Origin: Lacibacter sp. H375
Lineage (GTDB): Bacteria; Bacteroidota; Bacteroidia; Chitinophagales; Chitinophagaceae
Reading direction: 5' to 3'
Assembly: GCF_037892425.1 (NCBI RefSeq)
Contig: NZ_JBBKTT010000001.1
Span: 4,402,001 to 4,466,000 of the forward strand
DNA length: 64,000 bases
The translations under genes were made by a program, and so were the position numbers. Position 1 is the first letter of the stretch. Every line of letters starts with the position of its first letter. Positions 56,901-63,534 of the stretch are shown here, piece by piece. The notes under the pieces were generated by a model, which made no database searches, had not been told where the DNA came from, and saw nothing but the letters and a program-made list of their open reading frames with translations.

Positions 56901-58324
56901 GTTGTAACGTATTGATACAGGTCGATCACATTCGTTCCGGCATTGTAACCATACGATTCAGCGTTACCAAATCCATAAGCAATGGCATTAAAACCGGAAT
57001 CAGATTGAATGGTATATACACCGGAAGTTGGTAAACTTTGTTTGAGGTAAGAATAATTTGCATCGCCGGGGTGAACCGTGAATGCTCCTGTTGGCAATGT
57101 ATTGCCACTTGCATCTTTTAATCTGAATGAGCTGATACCGGTTCCTTTATTCGGTATTACCACATTAATATAATGCTGAGTGATGGCAAAATTGGACGTG
57201 GCATTCCAGATAACTTTATTAATGTTTTGCTCAACCGGACTTAGATAGATCACTTCAGGGTCACCAGGCGAAGTGTTCCCACATGCTCCCTGCGAGGTGA
57301 AATATTGCGCAACAGTAATCGGGTTATCTGCCTCGATTAACATCGGTTGATTCGTCAATGGCAAATCATAGTAGAATCCACCAACTAACGAACCAGATGG
57401 AAGTGCAACACCGTTTACTTTTACGACTGTTGAAGAGCTAGACACACAAATTCTGTACAGGTTAAATGCCTGCGGACTTGAGGCTGTTGCGGTTAAATAC
57501 TTTTTACCCCAGGCATTTTTTGGAAACGCCTGTGCCATATAGTTATCGGATGAGGAGGAAGTGCTGTTCGTTGGGCAAGTAATGCTGATACGACCGCTTC
57601 CGGAAAACACAGCTATTTTTTTACAACCACTACCGGTGTTGATTGAACGAATAAACGTTCCTGTAAGATCTACACCTGAATGGTTACCACCCGATGCAGC
57701 ATTGGTAAACTGCCCCATAATATTGTATACCTGTCCCTGGGTCAGTTTTACCGTAAATGGGACGCCGGCTGGCCTGCCTAATGTTGGCTGACTCGGTATT
57801 ATTTCGACACTTGTGGTACCTGTATCAGCAGCAATTACGTAAGCCCATGAATTTGCATTTACAGTATTCGATCTATTCTGAAAATTGATAGAATAATATT
57901 CACGCCCTAACGTGGTGGTTGGAAAAAGAATGGTAGCACCTGAAACGCTTTGGTTATAAATATGAGCATAAGCCACAATGGGTTGATCACTTGTAATATG
58001 AATTCCTTTGTTTTCGGGAGCCGAACTTTCATTCATTAAACGGGCATCTTGCGCACCTGATTTTGGTAACGGGCTGGAAGTATAAACGGTATTAGCCGGA
58101 ACCGAATAAGTAGCTGAATAGCCTAAACCTGGAATAGTAACCGTTACATTGGTAGCTGTTTCGGTTGCAAAATACAGTACCATGTCCTGGCTGTTGCCTC
58201 CCGTCATCACCTGGTGGTAACCGTAAGCAACCCAAAAGTCTCTTCCTTTATTGGAGAAATCCTGGGCGAAGGAGTACAGATTAGTCAGCAGCATACAGGC
58301 TGACATCAACATCAATTTTCTCAT
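53930..58324 (-). CDS. Giant PKD-repeat adhesin with IgGFc-binding-like N-terminus and T9SS type B sorting domain
   Basis: 1464 residues. After a signal peptide comes an IgGFc-binding-like region (NKGRDFWVAYGYHQ, to about residue 450). Then follow about eight PKD domains, each with the WDFGDG-type signature (HFWDFGDGTFGNS, YLWNFGDAASG, EWRFSDGTSSTQKDP, HWQFGDGNTI). The C-terminus has the gliding-motility/CHU_C sorting motif: PPNTFTPNGDGINDFWEI, and ITGYVTILR. It should be exported by the type IX system and held by the adjacent PorP/SprF protein. Adhesion or motility is likely. Confidence 0.9.
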   Translation of the reverse strand: MRKLMLMSACMLLTNLYSFAQDFSNKGRDFWVAYGYHQVMTGGNSQDMVLYFATETATNVTVTIPGLGYSATYSVPANTVYTSSPLPKSGAQDARLMNESSAPENKGIHITSDQPIVAYAHIYNQSVSGATILFPTTTLGREYYSINFQNRSNTVNANSWAYVIAADTGTTSVEIIPSQPTLGRPAGVPFTVKLTQGQVYNIMGQFTNAASGGNHSGVDLTGTFIRSINTGSGCKKIAVFSGSGRISITCPTNSTSSSSDNYMAQAFPKNAWGKKYLTATASSPQAFNLYRICVSSSSTVVKVNGVALPSGSLVGGFYYDLPLTNQPMLIEADNPITVAQYFTSQGACGNTSPGDPEVIYLSPVEQNINKVIWNATSNFAITQHYINVVIPNKGTGISSFRLKDASGNTLPTGAFTVHPGDANYSYLKQSLPTSGVYTIQSDSGFNAIAYGFGNAESYGYNAGTNVIDLYQYVTTQNANAVIKSPVTCKSSPFFLSLTLPYLPISMKWDFTGYPDVIDNAPVADSTFVLNGKTLYVFKLPGNYIYNTSGKYPVVVTVNNPTPDGCLGEQIINFDLEVLDPPTATFTLASTTAGIGCADSLITFTGISTSSGRPIIKHFWDFGDGTFGNSLNPQKAFGNAGQFKVRYMAMTDVGCLSDTVEKIIELTKTPVAKFGILDPLCVGKTLTFKDSSSLPGGFGSITNWTWNTGTGSPVNNTTAANVISTFAATGNYTATLQLKTNTGCVSPAYSLPFTIRPNPVVDFTVSYGCMPNPVINFNSTSTIADGSQSAFNYLWNFGDAASGALNNAIIQNPSHQYPSVGPFNAKLKITTAYGCADSITKAVDKIYPQPKADFTAPVEVCWQTPITFTNASNGFTHPVTKWEWRFSDGTSSTQKDPVKNFANPGTYTATLWVYTDQNCVSDTVVKTVIVNPWPTANFTTSALVCEKNVISFTNTSTANTGSIVKSHWQFGDGNTITNTNISSANYVYSNWGDYTIRFVTENSKGCISDTLVRTMRINPLPKVGFVLPEVCLSDAQAIFTDTSSISDNSASQLTYLWKFNTGTPAIVPGPTPVTSTSKTPSVKFNKADNYLLSLEVTSKDGCKDSVVAIPFTVNGSIPKADFLIRSANALCSNQDIELEDRSTVDFGTVTKVEIYWDNINAPTVVETDDQPAAGKVYKHLYPAFQSPLTKTYQVRYKSYSGILCVDEEIKTITVNASPLTQFNALVAVCLNDVPFSLGQATEMGGLSGTGVYTGPGLNATGFFNPSGAGVGVHTIRYTFTASNGCVATSDQTIEVWPVPIVNAGSDLTVLEDGVRKITNVTASGTGLQFLWSPSTYLDNVTLQSPTILQPKDDITYLLTVTNGFGCKATDDLFVKILKSPTPPNTFTPNGDGINDFWEIKFLNDYPGAVIEVYNTAGSMMYRSVGYSTPWDGKYKGSPLPAGTYYYVLDPKNGRKRITGYVTILR

Positions 58325-58397
58325 TATGCAAGCATGTGGATGTGGACGTACAAGTTAAGTGTTTTCTCGTATAAGACACAATGCTGTTAAACCAAGT

Positions 58398-59045
58398 TCA
58401 AGAAATTTTTATCCTGCGGAGATATTCGGTGGCAAGTGGTCCTTCACAAAAAAGTAAATCCAGAATTCCGAGATTCGGTACAAACCCATGTCGCTCTGAA
58501 AATACCTGCTGGTAAACAGGGAAAATTTCAGCTGGAATTGGTTCAGCTTTTTTAGGTCGTTGTGGCGTCAAGTCCATCACCTCTTCTTCTCTATAAGCCA
58601 AAATGTCAACTTTCAGTTTCAACCGTTGAAGACAGTAATCCATGCTTTTCAGATTCAGATCCAGCAGATACTTTTCCTTCCGCAAAAACAGTTGCTCCAG
58701 TCCGGGAGCATAGTCTTCAAACCAGGGAGCCTTCCGGTAATTGTCGTGGATGCCTCGCCAATGGATCCGCTGCCAAGGTTCGGCATAGTTGATCTGCACA
58801 TCCTTCCATTTTACTTTTTGATCACGACCACCTTCCAGCGGAACGGAAAGCGGGAGAGGTCCATTTGCACCCATCAGCTTCATCCGGTTCAAATGAAGCG
58901 CACGGAAGTAGTTTTCATATGCGGAAAAATACGCATTTGTTTGATTGATAAACTTTAAATAAGAGTTAATATCCCCAAAATAATGTAAATCAATAGTTTG
59001 ATTGATTTTACTTTTCTGAACATTTAACTCTGAATCATTTTTCAT
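58398..59045 (-). CDS. WbqC-family protein
   Basis: 215 residues. The WbqC signature is visible in YFGDINSYLKFI, GPLPLSVPLEGGRDQKVKWKDVQI and WQRIHWRGIHDNYRKAPWFEDYAPGLEQL (in part). These proteins are linked to surface polysaccharide or lipid-linked sugar modification, with no settled biochemical role. It is divergent from the LEA-14-like gene. Confidence 0.8.
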   Translation of the reverse strand: MKNDSELNVQKSKINQTIDLHYFGDINSYLKFINQTNAYFSAYENYFRALHLNRMKLMGANGPLPLSVPLEGGRDQKVKWKDVQINYAEPWQRIHWRGIHDNYRKAPWFEDYAPGLEQLFLRKEKYLLDLNLKSMDYCLQRLKLKVDILAYREEEVMDLTPQRPKKAEPIPAEIFPVYQQVFSERHGFVPNLGILDLLFCEGPLATEYLRRIKIS

Positions 59046-59285
59046 TTTAGACAGCTTATTTCAATTTTCTAACCCTTATTAAGCAGATTATTAATAACAG
59101 AAAAAACCACTTAACTTATTTTAAAACAAATTTTTAAGATTAAATTTTGCAGCTACATTTTTGGGTTTTGATTTTCAACCTGCTGTAAACAAGAACCGGC
59201 TAACTATTTTAGCGCAAATTTAAGGCTTCTTTAAAAGCAAGCCGAAGAAATGTGAACGGCTTGGCTTAATTTGCAGCAAAACAAT

Positions 59286-59753
59286 TTGAACGTGCACAGG
59301 CTTCCTTCCCTCCTTTTTCTGATCGCCTTTTTTACTGTTTCCTGCAACAGTTTTAAGATTCCTGAATACAAGGAATTTCAAAACCTGCGGCTTGAGTCGA
59401 TCGGTCTGAACGAGACCACCGTGTACATGGAACTGGTTTACAACAACCCTAACCGGATCGGTTTTCGGGTGAGTCATACCGAATGCGATGTGTATGTGGA
59501 TGATGTTTATTTGGGGAGGGCACTTAGCGATACCTTGATCAAGGTTGCCAGAAAGTCAGATTTTATTATTCCCCTCCGGATCAAAACTGATATGAAGAAT
59601 GTGTTCAAAAATGCCTGGTCGGCATTGTCGAGTCGGGAGGTAACGGTGCGGGCTTCAGGTATAATTACAGCCGGGGTTGGAGGACTTTACAAAACCATTC
59701 CCTTGGCCTATGAAGGCAAACATGAGGTGGGGTTGTTTGAACCGAGGCCATAA
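59286..59753 (+). CDS. LEA-14-like (LEA type 2) lipoprotein
   Basis: About 155 residues. No ATG precedes the signal, so the start is TTG 59286 or GTG 59292, which lie in the same TTGAACGTG word that starts the OstA-like gene. The lipobox is FFTVSC. The LEA-2 domain shows LRLESIGLNETTVYMELVYNNPNRIGF and then ECDVYVDDVYLGRA. Desiccation-like stress protein; role inferred from family. Confidence 0.72.
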   Translation: MNVHRLPSLLFLIAFFTVSCNSFKIPEYKEFQNLRLESIGLNETTVYMELVYNNPNRIGFRVSHTECDVYVDDVYLGRALSDTLIKVARKSDFIIPLRIKTDMKNVFKNAWSALSSREVTVRASGIITAGVGGLYKTIPLAYEGKHEVGLFEPRP

Positions 59754-59800
59754 AATTTTGTGTGTTTAACCGAATTCACAACTACAAAAGAGATAATCAT

Positions 59801-59930
59801 TTCTTCGGAGTTTGTTCGCACCTTCTTCGGACCTTGCTCGTGTTTTGTTCGCATTTATCCGAAGAAACTCCGAAGAAGGTACGAAGCAAACACGGCAAAG
59901 ACCCGAACGAATGCAGGCAAAAGTTCGGAT
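59801..59930. repeat. 11-bp-period repeat array with central dyad
   Basis: Five left units step by exactly 11 bp: TTCGGAGTTTG (59804), TTCGCACCTTC, TTCGGACCTTG, CTCGTGTTTTG, TTCGCATTTAT. The right half steps by 11 with the opposite sense: CCGAAGAAACT (59859), CCGAAGAAGGT, ACGAAGCAAAC, ACGGCAAAGAC, CCGAACGAATG. ACCTTCTTCGGA (59820) pairs perfectly with 59869-59880. Confidence 0.75.
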
Positions 59931-59971
59931 AGAGATGAAGATAGAAGCATTACATTTCAACAAAAAAGAGT

Positions 59972-60012
59972 GCATAAAAAATCCCGGCAGAAACTGCCGG
60001 GATTTTTTATGC
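59972..60012. terminator. Bidirectional terminator with 19-bp perfect stem
   Basis: GCATAAAAAATCCCGGCAG, loop AAA, and its exact reverse complement, with A and T runs on both sides. Confidence 0.9.
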
Positions 60013-60021
60013 CTGAATTTA

Positions 60022-60381
60022 TTAATTCTTCTTCGGTGGCCCTCCGCCATCTTCAACTCTCTTACAACAAATCGGCAAACGTTTATAAACTTCTTCATTT
60101 GCTTTTTCATCATCAGCATCGAAGCCAAGATTATTCATTGCTGCCCGGATATTTTCAATATTGGTGCGGTCGCTTAGGTAAGTAATGGTTGTTATTTTCT
60201 TGCGGATATCCACCACCACTTTTGCTACGCCTTCTTCCACTTTCATAAACTTTTCGATCTTGTCTTTACACTCGGCACATTGCGCTTGCGGTGTTTTGAT
60301 TTGTACAACTATTGGTTTTTTGTACTGTGCCGAAAGGCTCACTGTTACGGATAGAAATAATACAGTTAAGAACGTCTTCAT
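60022..60381 (-). CDS. Secreted heavy-metal-associated (HMA) domain protein
   Basis: 119 residues. A signal peptide (FLTVLFLSVTVSLSAQ) puts the HMA domain outside the cytoplasm, unlike most copper chaperones. The metal motif is AQCAECKDK (Cys35, Cys38), the fold continues KVVVDIRKKITTITYLSD and NIENIRAAMNNLGFDAD, and a CC pair follows (RLPICCKRVEDGG). Copper or another soft metal is the likely ligand. It is downstream of pyrE on the same strand. Confidence 0.82.
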   Translation of the reverse strand: MKTFLTVLFLSVTVSLSAQYKKPIVVQIKTPQAQCAECKDKIEKFMKVEEGVAKVVVDIRKKITTITYLSDRTNIENIRAAMNNLGFDADDEKANEEVYKRLPICCKRVEDGGGPPKKN

Positions 60382-60402
60382 CGGTTTCTATTTTCACCCA
60401 AT

Positions 60403-61038
60403 TTATTTAATTCCTGTCCAATTTGCTGGGTCGGCACTCCATTTTAACAAAACTTCCTGTTCGCTTGCCTCAACAATGTTCTTTTCAATGGCTAGTTTAA
60501 TGAGCGTTGGGTAATTTGTGAGGGAGCGGTAGCCCAGATCATACTTTTCAAAAGCCTGTTTAGCTGCATCAAAACCATAATTGAAGATCGACACCATGCC
60601 GATAACTTCCACTCCCGCAGCTTTCAATACATCCACCACCTGCAGACTGCTTTTTCCCGTTGAAATAAGGTCTTCAATCACCACCACTTTTTGTCCGGGT
60701 TCGTATGAACCTTCTATCTGATTGCCCAGCCCATGTTCTTTAGGTTTTGGCCGAACATAGATGTACGGCAGCTTCAACTGATCTGCAGCCATGGCTCCCC
60801 ATGCAATACCTGCTGTGGCAACACCTGCCAGCAACTCTGCTTCAGGAAAGTCCTCGAAAATAACATTGCACATCTCACTTTTTATGAATTCCCGCACATG
60901 TGGAAAGGATAATACCTTGCGATTGTCGCAATAGATGGGGCTTTTCCAACCGCTGGCCCAGGTAAAGGGCTCTTTCACATTTAACCGAATGGCCTTAACT
61001 TGTAATAGTTTCTCAGCAACAGCTTGTTCATTTGTCAT
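60403..61038 (-). CDS. pyrE: Orotate phosphoribosyltransferase
   Basis: 211 residues. The PRPP-binding motif is VVVIEDLISTGKSSLQV, with the substrate region KEPFTWASGWKSPIYCDNRK and the flexible loop VRPKPKEHGLGNQIEG. It makes OMP from orotate and PRPP in pyrimidine synthesis. The gene opens a leftward unit with the HMA protein. Confidence 0.96.
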   Translation of the reverse strand: MTNEQAVAEKLLQVKAIRLNVKEPFTWASGWKSPIYCDNRKVLSFPHVREFIKSEMCNVIFEDFPEAELLAGVATAGIAWGAMAADQLKLPYIYVRPKPKEHGLGNQIEGSYEPGQKVVVIEDLISTGKSSLQVVDVLKAAGVEVIGMVSIFNYGFDAAKQAFEKYDLGYRSLTNYPTLIKLAIEKNIVEASEQEVLLKWSADPANWTGIK

Positions 61039-61049
61039 GCGGCAAAATT

Positions 61050-61152
61050 AAGGGACAAGGAACAAGGGGAAAAACCAAAATCCAAATGACAATAACCACG
61101 GAACAAGGCACAAGGTACAAGAACTCATAACTTGCAACTCATAACCCCAACC
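61050..61152. repeat. Heptad repeat array between pyrE and NUDIX genes
   Basis: AAGGGAC, AAGGAAC, AAGGGGA, then AAAATCC, AAATGAC, AATAACC, ACGGAAC, AAGGCAC, AAGGTAC run in 7-bp register with minor slips. It fills nearly the whole divergent gap, up to three bases before the NUDIX start codon. Confidence 0.75.
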
Positions 61153-61154
61153 TG

Positions 61155-61772
61155 ATGTATATAAAAATTTACTTTGGAGATAAGCCTGTTTTTCTTTGCG
61201 ATGAAATTGATGAAATGATCCATGAATACATGCATCATCCCGATGCTGTATTTATTGATGAGATATCAGGTCCCGCTATCAAATCACTACTCCACGAAAT
61301 TGTGAAAGAAGAATTCCATGCAGGTATTTTATGGAATGAAGACTTGGAGAAATTGAAGAAAGCTTTCTTTAAACATTTCACCATTGTAACAGCTGCGGGC
61401 GGCCTGGTTGAAAATGAAAAAGGAGAATATTTATTGATTCATCGCAGAGGTAAATGGGATCTGCCAAAGGGAAAGTTAGATAAAGGTGAAACTATTGAAC
61501 AATGTGCCGTGCGTGAAGTGGAAGAAGAAACCGGTTTGCAAAAACCTGAACTAAAAAAACCAATCACCATTACTTATCATACTTATGATGAGTTTGGTAA
61601 ACATATCCTGAAAGACTCACATTGGTATAAGATGAAAGTGAAAGGTCCGCAATCCATCAAACCACAAACAGAAGAAGATATCAACGACATTAAGTGGGTG
61701 AAGAAAAAAGATCTTTCAACTTATATGCAAAATACATTTCCATCAATTAAAGATGTGTTGGCGTTGGTTTGA
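61155..61772 (+). CDS. NUDIX hydrolase
   Basis: 205 residues. The Nudix box reads GKLDKGETIEQCAVREVEEETGL, preceded by RRGKWDLPK. An N-terminal segment of about 70 residues (IKIYFGDKPVFLCDEIDEMI) precedes the domain. Substrate unknown; nucleotide or ADP-ribose derivatives are typical. No standard promoter is visible because a repeat array fills the upstream gap. Confidence 0.9.
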   Translation: MYIKIYFGDKPVFLCDEIDEMIHEYMHHPDAVFIDEISGPAIKSLLHEIVKEEFHAGILWNEDLEKLKKAFFKHFTIVTAAGGLVENEKGEYLLIHRRGKWDLPKGKLDKGETIEQCAVREVEEETGLQKPELKKPITITYHTYDEFGKHILKDSHWYKMKVKGPQSIKPQTEEDINDIKWVKKKDLSTYMQNTFPSIKDVLALV

Positions 61773-61850
61773 TAATAATTTGCCAACCCTTTGGTTATCG
61801 CCTTTGTGTGAAAGGCACTACTACCCCTCAAGGATGGTATAATAATTCTG

Positions 61851-62246
61851 CTATTTCAAATTAGGTTCAATTAAATCCCAGAGATTACCATACAGATCTT
61901 CAAACACTGCAACTGTTCCATATTCTTCTTTTGAAGGGGGGCGAACAAACTTTATTCCTTTAGAAACATAGTATTCATAATCACGTTTAAAGTCATCCGT
62001 ATATAAAAACAGGAACACTCTGCCACCTGTTTGATTTCCTACCCTGCTCAATTGTTCCTCATTCGCCGCTTTTGCCAGCAAAAGATAAGTGCTGCTGTTG
62101 CCCGGAGGTGCCATCACAACCCATCGTTTTGTTTCACTCATCGTGGTATCTTCCACTAATCTGAATTTTAATTTGTCCCTGTAAAATGCAATGGCTTCAT
62201 CATAATCTTTGACAACCAATGCTAATTGTGCTATTCTTTGCTGCAT
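61851..62246 (-). CDS. VOC-family (glyoxalase-like) protein
   Basis: 131 residues. The fold shows QRIAQLALVVKDYDEAIAFYRDKLKFRLVED and then GGRVFLFLYTDDFKRDYEYYVSKGIKFVRPP, ending AVFEDLYGNLWDLIEPN (each quoted in part). Metal ligands are plausible at the usual strand positions (Gln or His early, Glu in LIEPN). Substrate unknown. Confidence 0.88.
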   Translation of the reverse strand: MQQRIAQLALVVKDYDEAIAFYRDKLKFRLVEDTTMSETKRWVVMAPPGNSSTYLLLAKAANEEQLSRVGNQTGGRVFLFLYTDDFKRDYEYYVSKGIKFVRPPSKEEYGTVAVFEDLYGNLWDLIEPNLK

Positions 62247-62455
62247 AAGATCAAATAAGTGTTAAATATAAAGACGCCTTTGGAATCAAGTTAAAACGGG
62301 CTTGCGGGTGAAAATAAATCGACTGATGCGGTCAATAAAGCTTACCTTTACACGTCATTTGAGTAACTTCTGTAAGCGAATTATCATTTCCTCCTCGTAT
62401 TTTTCTTTTACACCAGTATTCTGCTCAAGTTTTTAATATTTAAATTCTCCTTGGT

Positions 62456-62725
62456 ATGAATATTTATGTTTCCAATTTAGGTTTTAACGTGCAGGATGCC
62501 GAATTAAAACAACTTTTCAATTCGTATGGCGAAGTTACTTCTGCCAAAGTGATCATGGATAAGTTCACTAACCAAAGCCGTGGTTTTGGTTTTGTGGAAA
62601 TGCCTGATGATGCTGCTGCACAAAAAGCAATTGATGAGCTTAACGGTACGTCAACCGATGGCCGCTCATTGAAAGTTACTGAAGCAAGACCACGTGAGGA
62701 AAAACCACGTACCAACAGATGGTAA
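62456..62725 (+). CDS. RNA-binding protein with one RRM
   Basis: 89 residues, a single RRM. RNP2 is NIYVSNLGF and RNP1 is RGFGFVEM. A short Arg-rich tail follows (EARPREEKPRTNRW). Family members are cold-inducible RNA chaperones in several bacteria. A long leader (about 200 bp) precedes the gene, which is compatible with cold-shock-type control but not proof. Confidence 0.93.
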   Translation: MNIYVSNLGFNVQDAELKQLFNSYGEVTSAKVIMDKFTNQSRGFGFVEMPDDAAAQKAIDELNGTSTDGRSLKVTEARPREEKPRTNRW

Positions 62726-62772
62726 TTGTTAATACCGTACAACTTATTTTATCACTTTAATCAGAATACAGT

Positions 62773-63027
62773 ATGACGAATGATATGATTGAAAAGTTTA
62801 TTGAAACGAAAAATCGTGAAAATTCTCAAGTAAACATTCACTTTAAGCAGAGAGATACTGTGAAAGGTGTTTTTATCCGCAACAATGATTATGATGAGCT
62901 GAAAAGCAAAAACTTCTGGCGCATTGTTTCAGAATCAAAACTGGAAGAATGGAAAAAAACAAAAGATAATACGCTTGCCCGCATTTTCAACGGTGCAGAA
63001 TTCACACGTTTAAGCGAAATAAACTAA
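62773..63027 (+). CDS. Small conserved-looking hypothetical protein
   Basis: 84 residues, basic, with a KQRDTVKGVFIRNNDYDELKSKNFWRIV-type core (quoted in part) and no signal or membrane segment. Not recognised by family. It follows the RRM gene by 47 bp on the same strand and is followed 31 bp later by another small ORF, so the three may be one RNA-related unit. Confidence 0.6.
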   Translation: MTNDMIEKFIETKNRENSQVNIHFKQRDTVKGVFIRNNDYDELKSKNFWRIVSESKLEEWKKTKDNTLARIFNGAEFTRLSEIN

Positions 63028-63058
63028 ACTGATATCGGTATCAATAAAAACTCTGAAT

Positions 63059-63439
63059 ATGTTTACACAAACCTGGAAAAAATATTTACCAGTCATTTTA
63101 ATCCTGATGAAAAAAGCTTCACAGGAAGATCAGGTATTAAAAGTGAACCAAACCGATTTTGAACGTGCTGCAGGCGGTCGTAAAATTAAATTCAGCTTTA
63201 GTAATGTAGAGTTGAAAAAAGCGAAATTAAATTCGCAAGCCAAGCATTCCCCTTTTGCAAAAGATTTTGCTACTGTCATGCAGGAAGATGATCTTACAAG
63301 AGGTTTTCTTTTACAACGCTGGTTTGAATTTTCAATGAGTACCGATTTTCAACTAACGATCAAAAATCATCCACTGGAAGCAGAACCATCACAGGATACT
63401 GCTGAACTTGAAAATAATGAAGTAGCATTAGCTGAATAA
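63059..63439 (+). CDS. Small hypothetical protein
   Basis: 126 residues; an internal ATG at 63107 is an alternative start. It has a basic N-terminal half and an acidic C-terminal tail (AELENNEVALAE). Not recognised. It sits between the RRM group and a strong terminator. Confidence 0.55.
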   Translation: MFTQTWKKYLPVILILMKKASQEDQVLKVNQTDFERAAGGRKIKFSFSNVELKKAKLNSQAKHSPFAKDFATVMQEDDLTRGFLLQRWFEFSMSTDFQLTIKNHPLEAEPSQDTAELENNEVALAE

Positions 63440-63486
63440 AGAATTGCAAAACACATTCAGCTGTCCTTAAACTAACAGCCTATACC

Positions 63487-63517
63487 GCTGTCTGCAACAA
63501 TTGCAGACAGCTTTTTT
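63487..63517 (+). terminator. Terminator of the RRM group
   Basis: GCTGTCTGCAA, loop CAA, TTGCAGACAGC, then six T. Confidence 0.9.
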
Positions 63518-63534
63518 CATTAAAGGATTATTTT

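Noticed and set aside
59760-60185. Three overlapping ORFs of 120-141 codons
   Set aside because: They cross the 11-bp array and a terminator hairpin, have no family resemblance, and overlap the HMA gene in antisense.
61773-61850. Possible terminator between NUDIX and VOC genes
   Set aside because: Only GCCTTT/AAAGGC pairing is seen, without a T run; too weak to call.
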